A DNA stretch of 64,000 bases, from NCBI GenBank assembly GCA_015350385.1, contig WNKI01000002.1, forward strand, positions 7,618,004 to 7,682,003, given 5' to 3'. The notes under the pieces are model-generated. The model was not told where the DNA came from. It searched no databases and worked only from the letters and a program-made list of their open reading frames with translations. The stretch comes from Aculops lycopersici. Its lineage: Eukaryota > Arthropoda > Arachnida > Trombidiformes > Eriophyidae. This document shows, piece by piece, positions 1-9,855 of the stretch (position 1 is its first letter; every line of letters begins with the position of its first letter). Both the position numbers and the translations under genes were made by a program.

Positions 1-1583
<1,583 letters not shown>

Positions 1584-1586
1584 TGA

Positions 1587-1620
1587 TATATATCACACGC
1601 AACACTATTTCAAGGGCAGT
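1587..1620 (+). promoter_or_regulatory. Possible TATA/initiator core promoter
   Basis: TATATAT at 1587-1593 is followed about 31 bases later by GGCAGTTT (A at 1618), which resembles an arthropod TCAGT initiator. The ATG of the small secreted protein lies about 60 bases further on. The spacing fits a TATA-Inr promoter; assignment is by pattern only. Confidence 0.4.
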
Positions 1621-1680
1621 TTCACATACCTAAACGCAGCAAGTGTTTAGTCTATTAGTCATAATCAACTTCAACTCTCA

Positions 1681-1965
1681 ATGAATGCACCAATCTTTAC
1701 GCTAATTTCGGTAATTCTCACATTGCTAGCCAACCAGCTGGTATCGTGTCAATTACTCAAAAATGGCAACGAGATCCCCTGTCGTCTTGCACCTGGAGAT
1801 CTTATTGATGCCTCACGTATATGGCCACAAGAGTCCCCGGAAGCCTCGGATTTTATACGCTCCTGCATGGAGTGTCATTGTATCAGGAGAAAAGTCCAAT
1901 GTAATTTTGCAACCATCGACTGTAAACAATCATTCTTTTCAAGAAATGCGCAACTAGCTCGTTGA
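1681..1965 (+). CDS. Small secreted Cys-rich (VWC-like) protein
   Basis: A 94-residue protein that starts with a clear hydrophobic signal peptide (about residues 5-22, cleavage likely near Ser22-Cys23). The mature part carries cysteines at 34, 62, 65, 67, 74 and 81. The C-x2-C-x-C-x6-C-x6-C cluster near the C-terminus resembles the first part of a von Willebrand factor C domain or a single-VWC arthropod peptide, but the domain is too short to be certain. A TATA-like promoter lies just upstream. It faces the 3' end of the ZFYVE26-like gene, 107 bp away. The function is unknown; an extracellular role is inferred. It could also be the first exon of a larger gene, although a stop codon closes the frame directly. 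Confidence 0.6.
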   Translation: MNAPIFTLISVILTLLANQLVSCQLLKNGNEIPCRLAPGDLIDASRIWPQESPEASDFIRSCMECHCIRRKVQCNFATIDCKQSFFSRNAQLAR

Positions 1966-2072
1966 TAGTAGAAGAATCGGCTTGACTCAACAGGAGTTTA
2001 TTAACGACACCTGGTGGCTGATAAGAACTGAGACTACGTTGGCTAATGCATTTAAAAATATCATTAAATTGT

Positions 2073-4070
2073 CTATCTCGTTGAGACCTTGTTTGTCTCG
2101 TGTTTCGCCAACCACAATTGGCAAACTGTCTTAACGTGACTCTGATTCAACTTTGTAGCTTGTTCGATTATCTTGGATACAAAGTCGGGACGATTCATGC
2201 TGAAAGCTAGACGCTGTGCATTGCTCAGCTTTCCAAGCTCAATGTATAATTCAATCTTGGCCTCGCTTGATAACAACTTAGCTAGCTCCATCTTGTAGTC
2301 AGGTTCGCGGCAACTCTTTATGGCATCCGTCAGAACTTCGTCGCAAATTTTCCTCGCGCCATCAACTGAGTTTGAGGTGGCAAAACTAGATGCTGATGTC
2401 TGTGGTGGGGAGGATCTTTCAGATGTCTCGGTGCGGGGATCTCTATTGATATTATTTCGATTGAGATTATCGGGTGCATTTACAGGTGGTTGCTGAGGCT
2501 TCTCGGTAATTGAGTCAGGTGCTGCAATAGTAACCGTCGGCGGGCGGTTTTTGTTTTTAAATTTCACTAAATTTAATGGCTCTTGAGTGGATGTTCTCCT
2601 AGAGAGTTGTTTTGCAGTTACAATCTTTTTGATTTCACGTTTTTGTCTCTCTAGTTGAAGTTGTTGCCGCTCCTGCTCTCGTCGGTTAAGACTTAACGCG
2701 TAAGCCTCTTTGAGGCGTTCCAGCACTATGGTTGCATTTGCTATGATGTCACAACTCTCATCTTCCACAATAATCCGCATCGCCGTTTTAAATACTGACA
2801 TCATGTTTAGTTTGTAGTCATCGATGAGTTGCATTGCAAAGTCAAGACCGTTCTTTGAGAAATAGGTACTACAAGACAGGTCAAAATATATTAACACCAG
2901 TGCAGTTAGGAAAGTTTTGCGTCGTTCGCTTCTGTCGAACAATGTAACAGGTGCATCATCTGGCTCCTCGTCGCTGACTGCCAAAGCCTTCTCAATATTG
3001 TTCTCACTAGGTATTTCTATACCATTTATGCACCCAGATACTTCGTTTATGGAAAAGTTTCTTGTTATCTCAGTTTGAGAATTGATCAACTTGATTCGTT
3101 CTTCAACGACTTCTCTTGGTAATTTTCCAAACAAACTTGAAACAACCGTAGCATCATTATCTAACACTTGTAAATACTGTTGATAACTTTCACGAGCACT
3201 TGTTAAGTTGGTAATTCGACTACTTAGTTCGCGATAGCTTTTGACTGGCCTTTTAAGAAAAAATAACCTGATCTGGGTATCTGCAGCTGCTATGTGGTCA
3301 CCGATGGTGGTTTGTATATAATTCAACAAGTTGTATCGTCGGTTATTAGCACAGAAACTATATAGGGCTTTAAAATAACTTATAGTATCAACAATGTTAG
3401 GGTCAAGTTGGAGGAATGCCTTGATGAGATGCTCGAATCGACCTCGCGAGGTTGCATACTGTACAATATCGCCTATGAAGAATTTTTCAATATTGATTTT
3501 TTTGACATTTTCCACCAGATCCTTGACGGCAAGATCCCACAGATTATTTGCCACATAGAACTTGATATGTACTTCTGTTGCACCATATTGCTTCATATAA
3601 TACAAGCACTCAGCAAATATGGTTGGCCTGCTTCTGAGATCATCATCTTCGAATTTAATAACCACTGGCTCTTTTCTTTGCTTTATAAGTTCAATTTTCT
3701 CTGTAAGCGGCAATTGAATTTCTTCCATTTGTGCCAACACCCTGAGTATTTCAGCCAATAGGCCACTTTGGCCCGGACTAACTCGATAACCTGGTAGCCT
3801 GAGTCTCGGAAAACAATGACGAAATTTTTCACGAGCGCCTTGGAAGTTTCTATTTTGCAGACATCGCATGGCCCAAGTTCTCCAAAGTGGGATCACATCT
3901 AAGCCAGACTTCATAGATATGTCAAGCGCGAGATCGAACCTTTCAGTCTCGGTTAGCTTCTCGAGAAGCTTGGTAGGAGTGCAATCTTTGGATAGAGCAG
4001 TTGACAAAACGGATTCGTCGGTGCAATTCTTGTTCACTAAAGTCTTGATTATGTCAGTTTGAGAGATCAT
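2073..4070 (-). CDS. ZFYVE26: ZFYVE26/spastizin C-terminal homologue without FYVE
   Basis: A 665-residue, all-helical protein. The N-terminal part (ETERFDLALDISMKSGLD, then an A-R-E-K-F repeat-like motif near residues 80-85) and the following helical repeats resemble the C-terminal third of ZFYVE26 (spastizin, SPG15), a protein of about 2,500 residues acting with spatacsin and AP-5 in late endosome/lysosome recycling and in cytokinesis. The zinc-binding FYVE domain that precedes this region in animals is not present. A charged coiled-coil stretch (about 455-490, REQERQQLQLERQKREIKK) and a Ser/Pro/Asn-rich linker (about 500-565) are followed by a conserved-looking helical tail. The frame stays open 51 nt upstream of this ATG to 4121, directly after a TTTTAG that could be a splice acceptor, so upstream exons cannot be excluded. 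The KDEL receptor begins 640 bp away, leaving little room for a full-length gene. Confidence 0.6.
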   Translation of the reverse strand: MISQTDIIKTLVNKNCTDESVLSTALSKDCTPTKLLEKLTETERFDLALDISMKSGLDVIPLWRTWAMRCLQNRNFQGAREKFRHCFPRLRLPGYRVSPGQSGLLAEILRVLAQMEEIQLPLTEKIELIKQRKEPVVIKFEDDDLRSRPTIFAECLYYMKQYGATEVHIKFYVANNLWDLAVKDLVENVKKINIEKFFIGDIVQYATSRGRFEHLIKAFLQLDPNIVDTISYFKALYSFCANNRRYNLLNYIQTTIGDHIAAADTQIRLFFLKRPVKSYRELSSRITNLTSARESYQQYLQVLDNDATVVSSLFGKLPREVVEERIKLINSQTEITRNFSINEVSGCINGIEIPSENNIEKALAVSDEEPDDAPVTLFDRSERRKTFLTALVLIYFDLSCSTYFSKNGLDFAMQLIDDYKLNMMSVFKTAMRIIVEDESCDIIANATIVLERLKEAYALSLNRREQERQQLQLERQKREIKKIVTAKQLSRRTSTQEPLNLVKFKNKNRPPTVTIAAPDSITEKPQQPPVNAPDNLNRNNINRDPRTETSERSSPPQTSASSFATSNSVDGARKICDEVLTDAIKSCREPDYKMELAKLLSSEAKIELYIELGKLSNAQRLAFSMNRPDFVSKIIEQATKLNQSHVKTVCQLWLAKHETNKVSTR

Positions 4071-4709
4071 TTTGTTAGTAATTTGGTCGTGGAGTTGAGT
4101 GTAAATTGACCCAAATTTGACCTAAAATTATATAAAATGGTTATTATACATATGGATGTTCCGTTGTTGCTTTTGTGGATTAAACCGGAGTTTTGATACT
4201 TGTTGCCGATACACATCGATATCATACTGATATACGAGAGATTGCAGCCTATGAGTCGGTGAGTAGATCATATTGATGACAATAATAATTTTGATGAACA
4301 AATGTCAAGTTTTGCAATACAAAATCAAAAACTCTAACAAGTGTTCATATCGACTGATCAATTTTTCAGATAAAAAGCCAGAGAAGATTTGACAGCACAA
4401 TTCTTTGATCTGTCTAAAGAGAGCGCCAATCCTAGGAATGTCCACAGTTGGGAATTCAAACGCGCGCGTTGAAGCGAATGGCCGTGCCAACGTGTAGTGT
4501 TTTCTATGGACTCGCTATGACAGGTCGGCATAACGAGTCTATGGAATGCAGAATTCTTATTCTACAGTATCTCAATGGACGGCGTGCCAAGGGAAAAACT
4601 TCAGATCATCGAAACCATATTAGAATCATTGTGTGACATTTATTAAAAACTAATCTCTATTCCTTCGGCCATATCAAGGAGCCAAGCACCATCTAAGACC
4701 CGCCCAAAT
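4071..4709. other. Divergent gap between ZFYVE26-like gene and KDELR
   Basis: This 639-bp interval separates two divergent genes and should contain both promoters and leaders. On the minus strand 4305-4490 there is a short open frame with a plausible protein-like composition (FRQIKELCCQIFSGFLSEK). It might be an upstream exon of the ZFYVE26-like gene, spliced to the acceptor at about 4122, but no good donor was seen. I do not call it a gene. Confidence 0.4.
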
Positions 4710-5360
4710 ATGAACATATTCAGGTTCTTTGGAGATTTATCTCATCTAGTAGCTGTCATCATATTATTGTTGAAAATTTGGAAGACAAGATCATGTTCCG
4801 GCATATCAGGCAAGAGTCAAGTCCTATTTGCAGTTGTATTTACCTGTCGATACCTAGATCTTTTCACAGATTACGTATCACTTTATAACACTATCATGAA
4901 AATCATATTCCTCTCATCCTCATATGCAACCGTTTACCTTATCTATTACAAATTCAAAACAACCTATGGTAAAAGCCACGATACATTTCTACATGGATAT
5001 CTACTAGTAGGAACATTCGTGTTAGCATTGTTATTGCACGAAAGAAGGGAGGGAGCAAACATAATTATGGAAATTCTATGGTCTTTTTCAATTTACCTAG
5101 AGGCACTAGCCATTTTACCTCAACTCTTCATGATAACGAAAACAGGTGAAGCTGAGACCATCACATCGCATTATTTATTCTTCCTCGGAGCATACCGAGG
5201 TCTTTACATTCTAAATTGGATCTATAGATACTACACGGAAGGTTTCCACGAGTGGATCCCAATTATATCTGGTATCATTCAGACAATCTTGTACTGTGAC
5301 TTCTTTTATTTATACATTACAAGAGTTGCGAGAGGAAGCAGCCTTAGATTGCCGGCCTAA
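4710..5360 (+). CDS. KDELR: KDEL receptor (ER lumen protein-retaining receptor)
   Basis: A 216-residue, seven-helix membrane protein of the ERD2/KDELR family. It returns escaped ER chaperones carrying C-terminal KDEL-like signals from Golgi to ER through COPI vesicles. The N-terminus (MNIFRFFGDLSHL), the GISGKSQ motif near residue 31, RYLDLFT, and the SIYLEALAILPQLFM and TGEAETITSHYLF blocks are near-identical to animal KDELRs. Length matches the family (about 212). Short replacements appear at LLHERREGAN (about 109-118), where most members have a shorter, less charged loop. It is a single exon. An AATAAA signal lies 36 nt after the stop codon, only a few bases before the convergent Polo kinase stop codon, so the two 3' UTRs must overlap. 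Confidence 0.97.
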   Translation: MNIFRFFGDLSHLVAVIILLLKIWKTRSCSGISGKSQVLFAVVFTCRYLDLFTDYVSLYNTIMKIIFLSSSYATVYLIYYKFKTTYGKSHDTFLHGYLLVGTFVLALLLHERREGANIIMEILWSFSIYLEALAILPQLFMITKTGEAETITSHYLFFLGAYRGLYILNWIYRYYTEGFHEWIPIISGIIQTILYCDFFYLYITRVARGSSLRLPA

Positions 5361-5395
5361 ATGAGGTGTAAGAGAGTTTTGTGCATGTGTTTAAT

Positions 5396-5401
5396 AATAA
5401 A
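5396..5401 (+). promoter_or_regulatory. Polyadenylation signal of KDELR
   Basis: AATAAA lies 36 nt after the KDELR stop codon and 8 bp from the end of the oppositely transcribed Polo coding sequence. Cleavage downstream would place the KDELR mRNA end inside the Polo coding region. Confidence 0.55.
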
Positions 5402-5408
5402 ATTTCGA

Positions 5409-7426
5409 CTATGCCGCAGCTTTGTGCTTGGACTCCGGCTTACTAGCTAAAGATGTTAGACAACCTTCACTTGATTTTGTTTGCTCCATTAAATGCTTGG
5501 CACAGTCCAATGCATATTTGAGACGCTTGTAAATGTCATTTGTGGCCCCATGCTCCTTGATTCCATCCAATCTATAAGTGCGAATCTCGTTCTCTGCATT
5601 GAAAAATGTGCAGGCTCCTAGCAATGGACATAAAACTAGCTTGACATGATCAAAGAAATGGACTTGCAGGGTTCCGTTTGTCAGGTAAAACACTAGCGCG
5701 GTTCTTGATCTAAACCAATCGCTGACATATGGAAGTCTGCACATTCCCTCTTCTTCGCGTACCTTGCTTCCAGCGTTTGCAAGATACTTGTTCATATAGT
5801 TGCGGAAATATTTGAGCAGCTCAACCTTCTTTTTCAGTTGAGGGGGAAGACTTGTCTTGGAGAAGAAGTATTCACCACCTGTAGCATCTATGTACTGCAA
5901 TTGATTCTCATTGCCAGATGCAAGCATGATGAGTGTGGTTACATCATTGAAGCGAACTCCGTAACTGTTGTCGCAGAGCGAGAAGCCTAGACCGTAACGA
6001 TCACTGAAGTCAACCCACTTGCTGATCCAATAGATTGGTGCCGACATAGGATCCTCAGCTTCACTTGCAGTCGCAGTTGTTACGATACGCTTTCTAGCCA
6101 AAACGTCGCTCAATTGTTTAACCAACGATCTGAGGTTTGTGTCTTCAGGCACAGCATCTGGATGTGAACGTTTGCGATAGGCACTCTCTGGGAGTTGTGC
6201 AGTTGTTGGTTTTGGATGAACTTCTGGCAGAGCTAATAGATCCTTCTTGTTTCCAGAGCTCTTGGGCTTCTCTTCATCACCGTCTGTGTTAGTGACAGGG
6301 TGTAGCGGTGATCTTAGACCATTGAAATCATTTTGGGCTATTGCCATCTTCTCGAGAGCAGTGGGCAACATCGATAGGCGTCCAGTATGGCTGCGAGGAG
6401 CAGTGGTCAAGCAGGATGTTGGTAGTGAGCGAGGTATGTAGCTACCAGTGATGTAGGGATCATTCAGGATTGAAGTCATGGTTGGTCTTTGCTTTGGGTC
6501 AGCCCTTAACATTGATTCAATAAACTCCTTTAGTGGTGGGCTAAGATCTGCTGGAATAGTGTACTTGTTCTCTTTAATTCTTTTGTAAGTGTCAGTGAGA
6601 TCTGGAGTTTCAAATGGTGGTGTTCCGACGGCCAAAGTATAGACAATGCAACCTAGTGACCAGACGTCGACTTGAAAACTGTGGCCAGTCTTGAGTAAAA
6701 TCTCGGGTGCTAGATAGTTTGGCGTACCACAGAGAGTATATTTACGCTCCGCATCCTCAATTTTAGTTGCCAGGCCAAAGTCGCCCAATTTAATATTCAT
6801 ATCATCGTTGATGAATATATTTCCAAGCTTGAGATCTCTATGAATGATTTGATTATCGTGTAAGTATAAGCAAGCGTTGGCAATTTGACGAACAAAGTAA
6901 CGTATCTCTGGCTCTGTAAGTATCTTTCTACGCTTGTGCAATTCCATCATGGACTTTTTGTTGCAAAGCTCTAATATAATATAGATAAATTGAGTGTCTT
7001 CAAAGAATGAATAGAATCTAACAATATGTTCATGTTGTATCGAGCGATGGATCTCTATCTCTTGGAACATTTTCTGCTTTTGGCCCGATCTGGTTAGCTG
7101 AACCTTGGCTATCACCTTGCCAGCATAAACCATATTGGTTTCGCAGTCCACGAGCTCATAGCATCGAGCAAATCCACCCTAGAGAGTGATTTGGAAGGTA
7201 AGATTACAATTAATATGGAACACTTGTTGATTGATGGCAGTAAGAGTCCAGGGCGCATATGGCGCATTTGAGTTTACACGCAAACTTCCTTGCGTGTTTG
7301 ACTTACCTTTCCTAAGAAATCACCCTTCTTGTATTGTTTATTGTGTCTCTTATCAAACACAAGAGCCGGTACATCCGGCAACTTGGGCTTCGCCGCTGGC
7401 TCATTAGTACGTCTACGTCCAGTCAT
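5409..7426 (-). CDS. PLK1: Polo-like kinase 1 (Polo), two exons
   Basis: Mitotic Ser/Thr kinase of 629 residues after splicing exon 1 (7426-7307, 40 codons) to exon 2 (7178-5409) across a 128-nt GT-AG intron at 7306-7179. The join recreates the glycine-loop motif FLGKGGFARCY (residues 37-47), which confirms the splice. Next come IAK with the ATP-binding lysine, HRDLKLGN, DFGLA, and the activation loop ERKYTLCGTPNYLAPE with the PLK1-type activating Thr. A linker leads to the two-polo-box domain (about 395-605; WISKWVDFSDRYGLGF, then a second box after ALVFYLTNGTLQVHF) that docks onto phosphorylated partners. Length is close to human PLK1 (603). Polo drives centrosome maturation, mitotic entry and cytokinesis. 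The 3' end converges on KDELR with a 48-bp gap; the 5' end is divergent from USB1. Confidence 0.97.
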
Positions 7427-8287
7427 TTTGATATCCCGTTATATGTAAGTGAATAATGATAATTGTTGATGGATTGTTAGGCCAGCGTTGTGAACTCGCA
7501 GTACGGAAATGAGCTAATGGAGATAGGCGAAGTGAAAATTGATTATTATTAGTGCCAAAAGTAACACCGCCCTATAGAGAAGGGAGTCGTTAGGAGCCCA
7601 AGTTATTGACAAATTTAAGTAAAATAATTATTTGGATTAAAACTTGCTGATAAATAAAACTCAAGGTGGTGGACACTCTCGAGCCTCTCGCGTTCTGTCT
7701 TTCTTCCTCTTGTCTCTCTTTCTCTCTCCCACTCCCTTGCCCTATGTCGCATTCGGCACAACTTGAACCAGTGCAAATGCGTTTTGCCTTCAGACAGTAA
7801 CCAGCCACAACGAACATTTACAGCAGCAGCTCGTACAAAGCTGCAGCGCGTTGTGTTTTGTCGCTGGTTGGAGCTCGCAGATTCGCCACCGCTGCACAAA
7901 GCGGGTGTAGATTTTTCAGAGTGCGACGAGATTCTTGTTGCTGGTTTTCAACGGTCAAATTGAAGTCGCTGTAGAAAAGCGAACGGCGCGCGAAATTTAA
8001 CAACGCTTCGAGTTATCAGTTTTCCATTGCACACCGAACCTTGTGAGAATCCATCCCTGTCCCCTTTGGCTCGCTCAGCTTCAGAGTTCAACGCCTGCAG
8101 TTGGTGGCATTGGTGGTATTGATGTTGTTGTTGTTGTTCGGGTTAAGCCTGGCGCCCTTATTTACTACGTGGAAGCTGCGCGAGCTTGCGTCAAACTCGA
8201 CGTGACGGAACAAAAGTCAGAGTTGGGTATGTGAACAAAAAAGTTTTTCAATCAAACTTTGTGGAAACAAAACAGTGCAAGTAGAAA
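7427..8287. other. Divergent promoter region, Polo and USB1
   Basis: This 861-bp gap lies between two divergent start codons. It contains a purine/pyrimidine-biased tract (TCTCTCTTTCTCTCTCCCAC near 7710-7735) and several short random open frames on both strands with no family resemblance. No TATA box is obvious. Confidence 0.4.
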
Positions 8288-8974
8288 ATGAGTGATGGTA
8301 GTAGCGGCAGCAAGGCTTTTAATTATGAGAAAGGTCAGTTTATCTGCCATGTGTTTGCAACAATTTCAGAAAATGAGAGAGAGGACCTAGAGGAGATTGT
8401 GGAATCAATTATTAGTGACAAGGATTTTGCAAAACATTGGAAACCGATCTGCAAACTTGGGACCAACGAAGATAGTCAATCAAGCTTGCATATAACTCTT
8501 CTTAGGGGTCACCGAGCAGTTTACTACCATCAAATCAAACCACTTGTTGATTCGTTACGTAATAACTTACGAGTCATTCCGCCCATTCGCATTTGCCTTA
8601 ATGACTTTAGGATGTTCAGCAACAACGAGAATACTAAACAATTCCTCTGTATTGCACCCAATCGATCTAGCTCAAGTGAAAACTTCTCAAAACTCAAGAA
8701 TTTAAAATTGGTTTTAAAGGAAACAATCGATCAATACGCAATAAAGCTAACAAGTGAAGATGAAACTGATGACACAGTTGCTCACTGTAGTTTGATGTAT
8801 TGTGATACAACTACTGGTCCAGACCAGAATAACGAGACTTCCCTAAACGAGTTCAACAAGTGGTACAAGTTGAACTCGCCTGATCGCCCCACATGCCTGG
8901 TGAACATTAATGTGATACAGGTCAAAATTGGCAACACAATTTACAAGATCAATCTGACACCAGATGAAAGGTGA
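8288..8974 (+). CDS. USB1: USB1/Mpn1 U6 snRNA 3'-5' phosphodiesterase
   Basis: A 228-residue 2H phosphoesterase of the USB1 family. USB1 trims the oligouridine tail of U6 snRNA and leaves a terminal 2',3'-cyclic phosphate or 3' phosphate that protects U6, in the nucleus. Both catalytic tetrapeptide motifs are visible: SLHITL (His68) and AHCSLMYC (His166), about 98 residues apart as in the family. The first is H-x-T where most USB1 proteins have H-x-S; Thr is accepted in the wider 2H superfamily. FLCIAPN between them matches the conserved FLCLEV-type strand. It is a single exon. Length is short of the human protein (265) because the low-complexity N-terminus is reduced. It converges with the next gene, 87 bp away. 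Confidence 0.87.
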   Translation: MSDGSSGSKAFNYEKGQFICHVFATISENEREDLEEIVESIISDKDFAKHWKPICKLGTNEDSQSSLHITLLRGHRAVYYHQIKPLVDSLRNNLRVIPPIRICLNDFRMFSNNENTKQFLCIAPNRSSSSENFSKLKNLKLVLKETIDQYAIKLTSEDETDDTVAHCSLMYCDTTTGPDQNNETSLNEFNKWYKLNSPDRPTCLVNINVIQVKIGNTIYKINLTPDER

Positions 8975-9061
8975 TCATAATAAATGACTATTTATTCCAT
9001 TACTCTGTATATTTAAACTTTTATAATCTTTATCTTCAGCATGATGCATCCATAAACCACC

Positions 9062-9406
9062 TTAGAACAATGAAGACATCAAAAATAATGCACCTACAAT
9101 CAGATCCAGTACGTAAGCCACGATCATCAAAGTGCTTTGTCCACCCGCAATAAGAGCAGTAGTATACCAGATGACCATAAGGAGACCGGCTGCTGCCTCT
9201 ATAGACAACATACCGGCGCTAGCAAACATATCGCTCCTTCTGGCAAGAGCTAGTATCACGACTATTAGCAGGTAGACTACAGCCACGATAGCCAAGATGA
9301 GATTCTGTCCCATCGGCATCTTCTCAATCAAGAGGAAGACTAAAGCTAGAATGGCCAAGATGATCTCCACGAACTTCTTCACTGACACTCCTAAAATGTC
9401 GTCCAT
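9062..9406 (-). CDS. Small four-helix membrane protein, unknown
   Basis: A 114-residue, very hydrophobic protein with four predicted transmembrane helices (about residues 10-27, 34-54, 64-86 and 91-112), short polar loops (EKMPMGQN; ARRSDMF) and no signal-peptide cleavage site. The arrangement resembles small MARVEL-like or tetraspan proteins of arthropods, but no diagnostic motif was recognised, so no function is assigned. The start is the only ATG upstream of helix one. It converges with USB1. Codon use is ordinary for the window and there is a normal stop, so a real gene is likely. Confidence 0.62.
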   Translation of the reverse strand: MDDILGVSVKKFVEIILAILALVFLLIEKMPMGQNLILAIVAVVYLLIVVILALARRSDMFASAGMLSIEAAAGLLMVIWYTTALIAGGQSTLMIVAYVLDLIVGALFLMSSLF

Positions 9407-9855
9407 TTTGAAGGTTTCTGATGATTTTTAGGGATTTCTTTTAACTCGAATAGGCTTTCCGATTAATATCTTGATAATTTGGGTTGTATCGATCGAAGTA
9501 TTTGAAGCTTGAATTTCGTGACGAAGTCGAATGGAATTTGACTTTACTCAATGTGACTCAAAATAGTGCTCCGAATCTTGCAGAAGAATTGCGGTAAATC
9601 TCAATCAGGAAAAGAGCCAACGAGGGGGCAGAAATCGACAGCAGACGAGACCAATAAGAAAAAAGAACAAAAGAAAGTTACCAACAGAGAAGTTGCACAA
9701 GATTGCGCAATTTGACAATAACCCATTGTCACCATGCCATCTTAGATGAGAGTGTATGCTATTGCTGCATATCCTATGTGGACGGGCTGCATTTCAATCT
9801 GAAGGCGGAATGAAGAACAAGCACTATGAGCACCTGTGTTTTTCAATCACCTTGT
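9407..9855. other. Intergenic, membrane protein 5' and EPC 3'
   Basis: This 449-bp gap lies between two minus-strand genes, so it should contain the promoter of the small membrane protein and the 3' UTR of the Enhancer of Polycomb gene. No open frame or repeat worth noting was seen. Confidence 0.4.
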
